NCBI GenBank assembly: GCA_947579605.1
Contig: OX388307.1
Coordinates: 20,375,237-20,439,236 of the forward strand
From: Athripsodes cinereus
Lineage: Eukaryota > Arthropoda > Insecta > Trichoptera > Leptoceridae
DNA length: 64,000 nt
Direction: 5' to 3'
Position 1 is the stretch's first letter; every line of letters starts with the position of its first letter. A model generated the notes under the pieces. It was not told the DNA's origin, did not search any database, and saw only the letters and a program-made list of their open reading frames with translations. This document shows positions 1 to 10,369 of this stretch, one piece after another. Position numbers and translations under genes: made by a program.

Positions 1-1131
1 GGCTGTCAGGTAGATAGTATTTACACTGACTTTAGTAAGGCTTTCGACAAGGTGCCCCATAATATACTTCTGGGCAAATTGTCAGTTTTGGGGGTGGGGG
101 GCACCTTGTTGAAATGGTTTGAGAGTTACCTGAGGGGGCGAACACTGCGTGTAAGAATAGAAAGTGAAATATCTGATAGTTTTGTGGCAACCAGCGGTTT
201 ACCGCAAGGCAGCCATCTTGCTCCGATGTTGTTCCTCATTTTTATTAATGACTTAACAAAAGAATTCAATGACGTAAGTTTCCTTCTCTTTGCCGATGAC
301 TTGAAAATTTTTAAAAAAATCGCTAGTCATTATGATTGTTGTATTCTTCAGGATAATTTGGATAAACTTAATGTTTGGTGTCAAAAAAACCACCTACCAC
401 TTAATGTGAAAAAATGCCAATGTATTCGCTTTACTAGAAAGAAAACAATTATTCAATACAGCTATCAATTAGAGAACACTGCATTGGAATCGGTGACGGA
501 AATAAGGGACTTGGGAATAATTTTTGATGATAAGATGTCCTTCATAAGTCACATGTCAGAAATTACGGGTAGAGCACTTAAAACATTAGGTTTTATACTG
601 CGCACAGTATGTGATTTCACTAACATTGATGCTATTGCATTGCTGTACAAGTCACTTGTGCGCAGTCAGCTTGAGTATAATTCATCAATATGGGCCCCTA
701 GTTATAGTGTACATGTCGAAAATATTGAACGTGTCCAACGTAAATTTCTTCGATTCATTAATTTTAAGCTGAGAATACCCCGAGAGGAACTAAATTATAA
801 CTATTTACAATCACTGCTCAAAATTGATACTCTCGAAAACAGAAGAACGATTAATGATCTGACATATTTATTTAAAATTTTAAATAACTTTTTTGACAGC
901 CCTGAATTACTTCAGTTCATTAACTTTCGTGTGCCTGGGCGATGTACGAGAAACCGCGAACCCTTTTATTTTGACAACTATACTACCAACTACGTCAGAC
1001 ATACAGTCATCCCTCGTTTACATCGCTTAGGAAACGAATTTCTGTCGGACATTGATCTGTTCAATACGAGTTTTACTTCACTTAGAATAATTTTGAAAAA
1101 TATATTTGATTCCCGAAATACAACATTATAA
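1..1131 (+). pseudogene. Non-LTR retrotransposon reverse transcriptase, C-terminal part (cut by window edge)
   Basis: The frame is open from base 1, so the protein enters from outside the window; the first ATG at 52 is internal. What is visible is the palm and thumb of a non-LTR reverse transcriptase. In order: the block TDFSKAFDKVPHNIL (bases 31-75), the SGLPQGSHLAPMLF block, the catalytic FADD box (bases about 289-300), then the C-terminal WCxxNxLxLN and LGIIFDDKMSFxxH blocks. It ends at TAA 1129-1131 without an RNase H domain. The style fits the Jockey/CR1-like group and a TAAA-type 3' tail follows downstream. No in-frame stop is seen here, so this half could be intact, but the endonuclease and ORF1 lie outside the window. 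The same family has a second, shorter copy at 53425-53998. I am sure of the class and less sure of the clade. Confidence 0.9.
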
Positions 1132-1975
1132 TTAAATGCTCTAAATGTTATGTGCAATACTTGCTCATAGATGAATATCCTACTTGTTGTTTTTTTGTAT
1201 ATTAAATACACTATGATACTTGTAAGTAGAACATCTTGTTTTTGTTATTTTTTGTTTTTACTTTGTTTTCTTATATTGTATATTGAATACACTTTGGTTT
1301 TCGTAAATGCAACTAGCAAACGTGTGTCAGGTGTTCATGAAATACTCAATAATATGTTTATAGTTTCTAAATTACTATTTGTAGAAAGAGAGTATTGCTT
1401 GCTCATATGTGTGTATATGTTGTCATGATTGACAAAAAATTGTCGAATAAACTTACCCAATGAAAACTTAACTATGCAACACATATCTAGAAGACATCGC
1501 GTGCTTATGCACTGAGTGAGTGGAAGTATCGCACAGTATTGATTGTACTCACAGCGAAATTACTTGTATTTGATTATTATTGTCGCCTGATGGGTAAGAC
1601 ATTATTTTTTGATAATTATAATTTTTGGCAACGCTTGCATTAATTTACTACTCTATACATACATACATAGTGATATCTGCATGTACATATCTTTAGACTA
1701 TTTTTGTTAATCATGAAATTACTATTATTACTTTTTATTATTAGAAACCTACTTATATATGTAGATTATTACTTTTATTATTAAGTGCATACTTTTTTTT
1801 AAATGGCAATATGTATTGTCTTGTTTTGCTATTAAGTTATTTTTTACATGGTTTGTTTTTTATTAGCCTATTTGGATTTAATGTGAAATGTGTATTTTTT
1901 TGTTCTGTTTTATTATATTTTATGTTTGTAAAAGGCATTAGCCGTTTATTTAATAAATAAATAAATAAATAAATT
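1132..1975 (+). mobile_element. 3' untranslated region and (TAAA)n tail of the non-LTR element
   Basis: AT-rich noncoding sequence follows the reverse transcriptase stop and ends in a run of TAAA/AAAT units at about 1949-1975. The phrase just before the tail (ggcattagccgttta) resembles the phrase before the tail at 53950 (ggctatttagccgta), so both belong to one family. The length, about 840 bp, is longer than the roughly 140-bp 3' end of the second copy, so part of it may be a later insertion. Confidence 0.6.
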
Positions 1976-2928
1976 TATTCGTATGTACACAATCTGATAA
2001 AAGAGGACAAATTCATACCTAGAGGAGAACTTGGTCACGAGTGCGAACATCATTTCAGACTGGCCTTCTGATACATCTTTATTCAGTTATCTTTTGACAG
2101 TCTCATTTCTTAAAAATATTAAATTAAAAGTGATTAATTTTACACAAACATTTACAAATTTCGTTGTGTTATTACATTATTTTTTGTTTCTGCAAAACAA
2201 TCTGATCTGAAGGTAAAAAAAAACATCTTTGTATGAATATGATTAATAACAATGTCTAACAAAGAAATGACACCTAAAGGAAACCTTCATTTATTTTCCA
2301 AAATAAAAATGTGAAAAGGTCTTTTGCTTCTGCTTTACCCATTAAATATTCAGACTAGAAGGTAAAAAGTACACATGGAACTGCAAGACAACATAACGCA
2401 AAGTAAAATATTCGATGTGGCTTCTATCAAGTGTCTTTACGTGCTGCCATTCACATTCACCGTAGTATGAGATTCATCAGATGATAATATTATAATATCG
2501 TAGAGTTATAATATTCATGTAATATTTTCCTAGGTTAAAGTTCAGCAAATGAAGCACCACTACTACTACAATGCTTTAAGTACATGCAATATGCTCTAAT
2601 GCTGCACAGAGTGGGTAGTGACGTAATTACTATGAAACAAAAGTTGTCTTCTTGAGTTTGTTTACAATAAAACTTTTTAATTTTTAACTGAACATTAATT
2701 CATAACAAATTTCTCTTCACAATATAAGGATATAACTTAGTTCGGGAGTGTATTTTGATTAATTACAAACCAAGATATATACATATGTATATGTCCATAG
2801 ATTTAACGCTGGATTGGTCACGTAATATTAATAATCTTCCGATAGAGTTACAGCATGATCATAAATCAAGACCATCTCCGTCATCAGTTATTGCAGTTTT
2901 TTTTTCAAATTCATTTATTTCAAATATC
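1976..2928. other. Unassigned AT-rich stretch left of the Gypsy insertion
   Basis: No protein family, tRNA or repeat structure is recognised. A weak open frame ends at the Gypsy insertion point. If the element and one CAAAT copy are mentally removed, this frame runs on into the frame starting at 6631, but it has no ATG in a convincing context and no recognisable domain. Confidence 0.3.
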
Positions 2929-2933
2929 CAAAT

Positions 2934-3098
2934 TGTTATGTATTAAAACATGCGATTCCAGTTTTCAAGTGACTTTTATTTTCAATTATAAAACAAAACA
3001 ATCCAATGGAATAAATTCAAAATAGAAATAATAATAAATAACTACTAAGCAAAGTGCCTAGGTACTTTCTTACATATTTGATAACAATTAATACAACA
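2934..3098 (-). repeat. 3' LTR of the Gypsy element
   Basis: 165 bp, TG...CA ends, apparently identical to 6463-6627. It lies at the 3' end of the minus-strand element, next to an A-rich tract (minus strand) at 3099-3120. Confidence 0.93.
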
Positions 3099-3120
3099 TG
3101 TTCTTTTTTTTTTTTTTTTA
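3099..3120 (-). promoter_or_regulatory. Polypurine tract candidate
   Basis: Read on the minus strand this is a run of A with one G, directly abutting the 3' LTR, which is where the plus-strand primer of reverse transcription is expected. It is called from position and purine content only. Confidence 0.55.
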
Positions 3121-3183
3121 CGTTATATTATTTAATAATACTACTTATCCATTACTATATATCCATTAAACATATTATAATAA

Positions 3184-6153
3184 TCAATATTTAAGTCTAT
3201 CGGGCTCTTTTACTACTCTACCTGATTTGGTTATGTAATCTTTGGAACAACTTGGTATTTTTGATAAATCTAAATTTGATGGTAAATAGGTATATGTTTT
3301 ATCACATTCATTATTAATTACCTTTTTACATACATTATTGTCTCTTACATCTCTATTGTTTGGACATGTATTATATCTTAAATGAATCCTATTTCTTCTA
3401 TATTTATTACCATTTATTGCTTTTATTATATATGATCTTGGAGTTTTACAAATTTCAATTACGACACCTGGCTCCCAATCACTATTGGGATCTTTTTGGA
3501 AAACAATACTGTCACCTATTTTTAGTGGAGGCAAATCTTTACAACTTTTATCATAATGTTTTTTCATGATACTTTGCTTATATTCCATATGTTGTTTGTA
3601 ATCTTTATATTTGACAATTTTTGGTTTTAAATATTTTTTAGTTACGGATAAATTACATCTGAGTTGTCTCGACATTAGTAATTGAGATGGCGATGGTGAA
3701 TTGTCCTTGGGAGTTATTCTATAATGTAACAAAGCTAAATAAATATCTGAGTTGTTGTCTCTACACTTTTTGAAAATATTTTTCACTATTTTAACTGCGC
3801 TTTCAGCTTGTCCATTTGATTTTGAATGATACGGACTCGTGAAAATGTGATGAATATCCCAATCATGTATAAATGATTTAAATACAATTGAATTAAAAGG
3901 TGGCCCACCATCACTTATCAACTCCAATGGAATTCCATGTCTACTAAATATAGTTTTTAATTTATTGACAACCAAATTTGCTGTATAGTGTTTATACATA
4001 TTTTCTATCTCAATATATTTTGAGTAATAATCAATTACAATCAAAAAATAATTTCCTTCAAAAGTCAAAATATCTACTCCCACTCTTTCCCATGGATAAT
4101 TTGAAATTGGATGAGAAATCATAGTTTCTGCCTGATTTTTTGGCATATATTTTAAACAAGTTTCACATTGTTCAATAATATTTTTTATATCTGAATTTAT
4201 GTTCGGCCAATATAAAAAATCTTTAATTAACTTTTTAGTTTTAACAATGCCTTGATGTCCAGCATGCATCTGTTTTAAAATATCAGGTCTTAAAATTGTT
4301 GGAATAATCAATGAAGAACCCTTAAAAATTAAATCATTACAAACATTAATTTCATCTTGCATGTTCCAATATAATTTTACTAAATTATGTGTTTTGTCTT
4401 TAGAATTAGGCCAACCTGAAATGTAATATTCTTTCAAAATTTGTAGAGCTTCATCCTCATTAGTCGCTTTTTTAATTTCCTCTAATTTCTGTGGAGTTAT
4501 TGCTAAATTATTTATAACAGAGTTTACATGAATGTTAATATCTTTTTCAAAATCTAAAGTTTCTGTGTCTGGCAAAGCTGATCTAGACAAAGTATCTGCT
4601 ATGTATAAATGTTTACCTGGAACATACTCTACATTTAAATTATATTTTTGCAAACTTAACATCATTCTTTGCAATCTTGCTGGTATATCATATAAAGATT
4701 TTTTAAATAAAGTTACTAAAGGTTTATGGTCTGTTTCAACATGTACTACTTGGCCATACAAATATTGGTGAAATTTATAACAACCACAAACTATAGCATA
4801 AAGCTCTTTTTCAATTTGTGCGTAATTACATTGTGCTGAGGTTAAAGTTTTAGATGCATATGCAGTAGGTTGTTTATCCTGTAAAATTACCATACCGATT
4901 GCTGATTTAGATGAGTCAACTGATAATGTAATTGGTTTATTTGGATTGTAATGAATTAGTACAGGTTTTTTGCTGATGATACACTTTAAATCATTAAAAC
5001 ATTTCTCAAAATTTTCATCCCATACAAAATCAATATTTTTCTTTAAGAGTTGTCTTAATAAGGCAGTTTTTTCTGATAAATTTTCTATAAAAGGGCTTAA
5101 ATAGTTAATCATACCTAAAAATCTTTGCAAATCATTTTTATTTTTTGGTGATTTCATGTTATTTATAGACTCTATTTGTGATGGATCTGGTTTAATACCT
5201 TCACTATTAAATATATGACCTAAATATTTTATTTCTCTTAAATTAAATTTGCATTTCTTTTTATTAAATTTTAAATTTATTTCCCTTGCTCTTTCTAGAA
5301 TTTTCTTTAACGCATTATCATGACTAATCTGATCTTTACCAAATATTAAAATATCGTCAGTAAAAATAGTTACCCCCTCAATGTCTGAAAAATATTCATT
5401 CATAGTTCTACTAAATACTTCTGACGATATATTAGTTCCAAACGGAAGACGTTTAAAACAATATCTCCCATATGGTGTGTTAAATGTACACAATTCTGAA
5501 CTTTCTTTATCTAATGGAATAGTCCAAAAACCAGATGTTACATCCAAATGTGAAAATATTTTTGCACCTTGAATTTTATATCTAATTTCTTCAAATGTTG
5601 GTATTGGGTAGTGTGGTTTTAACAGTGCATTGTTCAAATTCCTTGGATCCAAACACAATCTCAAATTTCCATCATTTTTTTCGACAATAACTAAAGAACT
5701 TACCCATTGTGTTGGTTTTGAAATTTTTTCAATTACCCCTATCTTTTCCAAAGACATTAGTTCTTGTTTTAAACGTTCAATCAACTTAAATGGTACTCTC
5801 CTTGGTGCATCTGCTTTAGGTATTGCATTTGGATCCAAAGACAAGTGACATGTGTATGGTAAACAACCTAAACCCTCAAACACATCTTTGTATATATTAC
5901 ATAAATCAGTAACAATTATATTTATTTCGTCATTTCTCTGTAAAAGATTTAATTTGATGCATGTGTCTGAACCAATTATTGTTTGACATTCAACTTTACA
6001 TATGATGAATCTAATATATTGTTTTTTCATGCTACTATTTATACTACATAAAATGTTACATTCTCCCACAATGGGAATGTTAAAACCACCAAATGCTGTG
6101 ATTTCATTTTTGAGGTTCATCCCATGTGTTATAAACCTCAATTCCCTTCTCAC
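3184..6153 (-). CDS. pol: Gypsy Pol polyprotein (protease remnant, RT, RNase H, integrase)
   Basis: A 989-residue open frame without stops. Residues about 1-75 look like the back half of a retroviral-type aspartic protease; the DTG/DSG active site is absent. Reverse transcriptase follows: LRLCLDPRNLN (164-174), catalytic D204 in SHLDVTSGF, RLPFG (235-239) and FTDDILIFG with the paired D266/D267. RNase H: D413 (SVDSS), the E448-E450 region and D475 in TDHKPL. Integrase: HHCC zinc site H630, H633, C663, C666, then D694, D748 and E784, giving the D,D-35-E spacing. The C-terminal tail has a GPY/F-like basic region near KIGDSIVFQKDPNSDWEPG. RT, RNase H and integrase all keep their catalytic residues, so these domains look intact. 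The true N-terminus is lost in the upstream deletion; the annotated M is just the first ATG. It overlaps the gag remnant by 50 bp in another frame. Confidence 0.93.
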   Translation of the reverse strand: MRRELRFITHGMNLKNEITAFGGFNIPIVGECNILCSINSSMKKQYIRFIICKVECQTIIGSDTCIKLNLLQRNDEINIIVTDLCNIYKDVFEGLGCLPYTCHLSLDPNAIPKADAPRRVPFKLIERLKQELMSLEKIGVIEKISKPTQWVSSLVIVEKNDGNLRLCLDPRNLNNALLKPHYPIPTFEEIRYKIQGAKIFSHLDVTSGFWTIPLDKESSELCTFNTPYGRYCFKRLPFGTNISSEVFSRTMNEYFSDIEGVTIFTDDILIFGKDQISHDNALKKILERAREINLKFNKKKCKFNLREIKYLGHIFNSEGIKPDPSQIESINNMKSPKNKNDLQRFLGMINYLSPFIENLSEKTALLRQLLKKNIDFVWDENFEKCFNDLKCIISKKPVLIHYNPNKPITLSVDSSKSAIGMVILQDKQPTAYASKTLTSAQCNYAQIEKELYAIVCGCYKFHQYLYGQVVHVETDHKPLVTLFKKSLYDIPARLQRMMLSLQKYNLNVEYVPGKHLYIADTLSRSALPDTETLDFEKDINIHVNSVINNLAITPQKLEEIKKATNEDEALQILKEYYISGWPNSKDKTHNLVKLYWNMQDEINVCNDLIFKGSSLIIPTILRPDILKQMHAGHQGIVKTKKLIKDFLYWPNINSDIKNIIEQCETCLKYMPKNQAETMISHPISNYPWERVGVDILTFEGNYFLIVIDYYSKYIEIENMYKHYTANLVVNKLKTIFSRHGIPLELISDGGPPFNSIVFKSFIHDWDIHHIFTSPYHSKSNGQAESAVKIVKNIFKKCRDNNSDIYLALLHYRITPKDNSPSPSQLLMSRQLRCNLSVTKKYLKPKIVKYKDYKQHMEYKQSIMKKHYDKSCKDLPPLKIGDSIVFQKDPNSDWEPGVVIEICKTPRSYIIKAINGNKYRRNRIHLRYNTCPNNRDVRDNNVCKKVINNECDKTYTYLPSNLDLSKIPSCSKDYITKSGRVVKEPDRLKY

Positions 6154-6304
6154 CCATGCAAAATAACAACAATGCTACTTTTCTTTGATCACCTACTGCA
6201 TCTTGGCCAGTGGCTTGTAAATACAACTCAAATCTATCCATCCATGATTTGAAACTCAATGTATTGTTAAAGTTTTCCATCCTCAATAACTCTGAGCCAG
6301 CCAT
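6104..6304 (-). pseudogene. gag: Gypsy gag N-terminal remnant
   Basis: A 66-residue frame starting just inside the 5' LTR and primer site. The start MAGSELLRMENFNN and the phrase WMDRFELYLQATG match the N-terminal 'W-x-x-x-F/E-x-Y' start of Gypsy gag capsids. A gag of this class normally runs to several hundred residues and ends in a zinc knuckle. Here it stops after NTWDEPQK, and the next frame is already the middle of the protease. The simplest reading is one internal deletion joining early gag to late protease out of frame (or a -1/+1 shift). Consequently no capsid or active protease can be made from this copy. Confidence 0.8.
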
Positions 6305-6443
6305 TTTTTCAAACTCACTTTTATCTTAAAAATCACTATTTATTTTTATTTTATTTTATTATTAATAAATGTATTCATACTCTTTATTTTTATGTTATTC
6401 TTTATTTTTATATTATAATTAATTAAAACCAAATTATGAATTA

Positions 6444-6462
6444 AAATTCACACCTGACACCA
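6444..6462 (-). promoter_or_regulatory. Primer binding site candidate of the Gypsy element
   Basis: On the minus strand the bases directly after the 5' LTR read tggtgtcaggtgtgaattt. The TGG start and zero spacing fit a tRNA primer-binding site. I cannot name the tRNA. Confidence 0.6.
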
Positions 6463-6627
6463 TGTTATGTATTAAAACATGCGATTCCAGTTTTCAAGTG
6501 ACTTTTATTTTCAATTATAAAACAAAACAATCCAATGGAATAAATTCAAAATAGAAATAATAATAAATAACTACTAAGCAAAGTGCCTAGGTACTTTCTT
6601 ACATATTTGATAACAATTAATACAACA
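6463..6627 (-). repeat. 5' LTR of the Gypsy element
   Basis: 165 bp, TG...CA, apparently identical to 2934-3098. Short LTRs of this size occur in some insect Gypsy lineages. No differences were found in a base-by-base reading. Confidence 0.93.
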
Positions 6628-6823
6628 CAAATGGCAAAACAATTAATAACCCTTCGCCACCTCGCTAGGCTAGATAGAGCCTGTGCCGAGGCGGACAGTA
6701 CAATCAGTAGCATATTGACAAAAGACAAATGGCAAAACAATTAATTACCCTTCGCCACCTCGCTAGGCTAGATAGAGCCTGTGCCGAGGCAGACAGTACA
6801 ATCAGTAGCATATTGACAAAAGA
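6628..6823 (+). repeat. 98-bp direct tandem duplication beside the Gypsy insertion
   Basis: Units 6628-6725 and 6726-6823 differ at about two bases. Each begins with CAAATGGCAAAAC, and the sequence after unit 2 again begins CAAAT (6824-6828). The first CAAAT is also the Gypsy target duplication. The second unit can be read with the downstream bases as a 75-residue frame (6729-6956) that I do not recognise; the first unit in that frame reaches a stop. Confidence 0.85.
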
Positions 6824-7436
6824 CAAATTAAGACATAATAATAAACAGATTAGATACAAAACACCTATAGACAATAGCATTGGAGAAGAATTTCCAAGAT
6901 TACAAAGACTAGTAGTCCTTCTACATAGCCATTTTTTTTTTAAAGATAAATATTAAAATTAATTTGAAAATAATAACATGTTTGTAACAAAAAATATAAG
7001 ATTTCAAAATTTACATATCCTTCTATAAAATATAAAATTTGCCATCTCAAATCAAATATTAAATTTAAGTTATCATATTTAGACTTACATACAGGCAAAA
7101 ATATATTGAATTTTTCACGATTACAGGTATTACATATTTTCTATTTTATATGAATATTTTTTATTTATATGAATTTAGGAAAAAAAAATATATTTCATTA
7201 AGCGGCGTTTATATATATTTCATTTTTACTGTTATATATGAGAAATTCATGTTTACTGTTTACAAATAACCACATATGTTTGATAAATTTTGAACGATCA
7301 CACTGAAAATGTAATTTTTTGACATGGTGTGCTTTCTTATATTGTATAATATTTCCATCTTTTAGTCATCTAATATAATATTAATAAATGATTGTATGTT
7401 TGTTTGTGTATATATATATTTAGTAAGAAATAAGAA
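6824..7436. other. AT-rich stretch, nothing recognised
   Basis: Low-complexity A/T sequence with short homopolymer runs. The unknown frame from 6729 ends at 6956. No RNA gene or repeat end is seen. Confidence 0.4.
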
Positions 7437-7660
7437 GTCCACGTGTTCCGCAGAGCACCCGGCTAGTAATCGGTCTCTCCCTATTTTTCGTAGGTTATAC
7501 GAAAATATAAAGACATTTTACATCTTTTTAGATTTGAATTTATTCAGATTATTACACATTCTGAATATTTTATTTTTTTGCTGGCACGGAGAGGACAGCT
7601 TGCATTTTTATAACATTTGGCTGATCTGCCGACTACGCCACTTATGGAATATGTCATGAT
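7437..7660 (-). repeat. Copy of the ~220-bp interspersed family
   Basis: Shares with the 16720-16936 copy (read in reverse) the phrases agcacccggc...atcggtctctc, the 'ttgctggcacggagaggacagcttgcat' type block and the gccgactacgccactta end. It is diverged, with indels. Orientation is given relative to the 63245 copy as plus. Confidence 0.65.
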
Positions 7661-7770
7661 GATTCAGTAATAGTAGTAGTAATATGGAAGTCTTCAGACT
7701 GCAGCATTATCTTGGTGGTCGGTGGGGCCTTCAATGAATGTATTTTGAGTGTTTAATTCTATTCTTATAT

Positions 7771-7893
7771 TTATGCCACCCAAACCTAGTGTGTTAATTT
7801 TTTATTGGCACGGAGAAAATAGTTTGAATGTATACATGTTACTTTGAATGTTATTCTACTAGCTATCCCACTTGTGAGGTACTCCGTGATGGT
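7771..7893 (-). repeat. Partial copy of the ~220-bp interspersed family
   Basis: Carries the half with ttttattggcacggagaa and tatcccacttgtgaggta, followed by a ccgtgatgg end. It lies head-to-tail with the previous copy, separated by about 110 bp. Confidence 0.6.
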
Positions 7894-7997
7894 ATAAATA
7901 GATAAACGTACGGAATAACTAAATATTATAGTTGATGTCCAAAGTACCTATATTATTGTCGCTATATAAAGAAAACTAAGCCAGGGTGTAAAGGAGA

Positions 7998-8005
7998 CCT
8001 CGCAC
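7998..8005 (+). repeat. 8-bp target-site duplication, left, of P-like copy 1
   Basis: CCTCGCAC here and at 10908-10915, exactly abutting the element ends. Eight base pairs is the length produced by P-superfamily (and hAT) transposases. Confidence 0.93.
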
Positions 8006-8355
8006 CATGGACCTAAATAGAGTAATGGACAGACACTTTGGTAAATATTTTGTAGCTGCGCGGGGAGGGGAACGGCGGGCATTTTGTATGAAACAAATTT
8101 TGTTCGGTGCATCGCATTTGGGCTGCGTTCAGACAGTCACCGAGTGACGACGCATATTTTGAAAGTACCTATACAATGCCAGTACGCATTCATAGTGTTC
8201 TTGCACTGTATGTTTTCAAAATGTGTAACAAAATAATTATAGTCTCAGAAAATATACTCGATTTCTGCGTAATTGTCATGTATACTTTCTGACGCTGATT
8301 CAGTGAATTCGTTTGGATAGATTTAGGATATAAACTTGTAACAAGTATTTGTGAA

Positions 8356-8889
8356 GTATACAAGCTCAGAAAGTTAGATAATGGCATAATTAAAAAAAAA
8401 AGTATAAAGCAATTAGTTATAAACTAATCAAGTAGTTATTACTTTAACTGTTAATTTAAAGATACCTATTAAAATAATTTATTCCTTCGTTAGAGACAAA
8501 AATATTTTTATCATTTAAAAGAAACGCAAAAGTACTTGAATGCTACTATAAAAAGGCGCCAGTCAAATAATAATACAAATATTTATTTATTTAAATATAT
8601 TTATAGTTTACGTCTGTATATTGTATACAAGCTCAGAAAGTTAGATAATGGCATAATTTAAAAAAAAAAAGTATAAAGCAATTAGTTATAAACTAATCAA
8701 GTAGTTATTACTTTGACTGTTAATTTTAAAGATACCTATTAAAATAATTTATTCCTTCGTTAGAGACAAAAATATTTTTATCATTTAAAAGAAACACAAA
8801 AGAACTTGAATGCTACTATAAAAAGGCGCCAGTCAAATAATAATAAAAATATTTATTTATTTTAATTTATTTATAATTTACGTCTTTTA
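8356..8889 (+). repeat. 267-bp tandem duplication inside P-like copy 1
   Basis: GTATACAAGCTCAG starts at 8356 and again at 8623, and the two units stay nearly identical through the ggcgccagtcaaataataat block. The copy at 46778-48690 has only one unit, so the duplication arose after the two lineages split. Confidence 0.88.
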
Positions 8890-9252
8890 CACGTTGACAA
8901 ATTTAAGAAATTATAACAAAAAGTAAATCCAAAATAACAAAAATAATTTTAAAAGTTATAAAAGCAATATAAAATAATAATAAAAACAAGACGTAACAAA
9001 TAATGGCGCCATTACGATGACATTTGGGTCATAAAAACGCTCTAAGTTATTCACGATTATTCGGAGTTATATTCACCACTCACTGCAACTTCATGGTCGT
9101 TCAGGTAACTCGACATCGAGTGACATTTATGCTCCCATGAACCAACCCTTGTATGTTTAGTTGTTTTAAAAATGTATCAAGTTTTTGCACATCAGTTGAA
9201 TTTTTCATATCGGTTTTTATATCTATCTAGAAGAATAGGACTTATGATTAAC

Positions 9253-10369
9253 ATGGTGATGTGCACTATAAATGGTTGTGGTTATAAATCCAATCCAAAT
9301 TTCGCAGGAAACAGGATTGTCATATTTTCGGTAAGTTGTTTTGTATTGTAGTTTTTATCTTAATATATGCGATTTTAAAGTCGTTTATATTATAATTCGT
9401 ATACTTATAAATGATCATAATAATGTTATAAACGTTCTATAATATAATTATTTGTCCTTATTCTCCCATATCTACACATCTGACAATACAAAGAAACCTA
9501 CAATCTCGGCTGTTTGGTTTGTTTACCCGTTAGAATGAAATGTTTCATGCATACAAATCTGATCAGGTTAATGATATTATAGCATGTTTATAAACAAAAT
9601 CATTTTTTGTAGTTTTCCAAAGGATCCAGAAAGGAGAAACTGGACATTATCCAATATTTGACACCAAGTAAACATAGTGTTTTGTGTTCAAAAACATCTC
9701 GTTTTTCTGCGAGGTTGGAGAAAAACGTCATTCTTACGAAATATCCTGAGTTTCCCGCTCATTTGCAAGTTAGTATGTTTTATATTATTCATTTAGATAT
9801 ATCTAATTTTTACTCCGTAACATAGCTTCTCTTGTGGTTAGAGATAAAGAAAGTGTGTAGAGATGACATAAAGCCACACTTGATCATCATAGATACGCTG
9901 TGAAATAACATGCACCTGTGCTTGCAAATCTGGACCATGTCATCTTGGAATTATTTATCTCTAATTACATAATACATGTGTAAAATAATAACTCTTGCCA
10001 CACTCACAATACAACCTGCATAGCATAATATTTTCAAGAGTTTTGTGAAGGTATTCTAAATAATATTATGTACATTATGATAAGAATTGTGTAGAATTAA
10101 TTTTAAATGGTGGTTGATTATTGTCGCTCAGTGTGGATTACTATTGTGGATCAGTGTATACAAGTACTTACATGGTATTTTTTTATGTTTCAGAAAAAGA
10201 TCGCAGAATATTGTCTGCGATTGAGAGTACAACATCAGCAATTGAGAGTTCGGTGTCAGTAGCTGAATATTCAATACCTCCAGTTGACATTATAATACCA
10301 ACAGTTGACAGGATAGATGTGAGTTCGTACATCAATCCACCTGTGCAACATGTCTTCAACCTACCATAG
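9253..10369 (+). pseudogene. THAP-domain gene fragment of the P-like element (three candidate exons)
   Basis: Candidate exons: 9253-9330 (26 codons, starts MVMCTINGCGYKSN with the first two THAP cysteines C-x4-C, followed by the GTAAGT donor), 9613-9768 (after a TTTTTGTAG acceptor, before GTTAGT) and 10194-10369 (after TTTCAG). Exon 2 shows two THAP signatures in different frames: FPKDPERRNW (from 9614) and TPSKHSVLCSK. The first frame stops just before the second begins. The expected zinc-binding His after the third Cys (CSxHF) reads as CSKTSRF. Spliced in phase, the product would be only about 100 residues. THAP fingers bind transposon ends or promoters as C2CH zinc domains; this one looks dead. 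The other copy shares the same frame break, so the damage is older than the duplication. Confidence 0.7.

Larger units (their letters stand above)
2934..6627 (-). mobile_element. Gypsy-type LTR retrotransposon, gag/protease-deleted, complete ends
   Basis: A 3694-bp unit on the minus strand, bounded by two 165-bp LTRs that I read as identical, each starting TG and ending CA, and flanked by the 5-bp duplication CAAAT at 2929-2933 and 6628-6632. Order in the element: 5' LTR (6463-6627), primer-binding-site candidate, short gag remnant, pol (reverse transcriptase, RNase H, integrase), A-rich polypurine tract, 3' LTR (2934-3098). Identical LTRs imply recent insertion. Gypsy elements usually exceed 5 kb; this one lacks most of gag and the front of the protease, so it is a deletion derivative that probably moved with proteins supplied by a full-length relative. 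Confidence 0.95.

Noticed and set aside
3360..5848. Several plus-strand frames within the Gypsy pol region
   Set aside because: Shadows of the minus-strand pol, without any domain of their own.
2755..6956. Host gene interrupted by the Gypsy element
   Set aside because: The two frames do line up when the element is removed, but the frame starts without ATG, the first duplicate unit hits a stop, and no domain is recognised; one in three chance.
10121..10369. Stand-alone 82-codon gene
   Set aside because: Better explained as intron plus candidate exon 3 of the THAP fragment in the P-like element.
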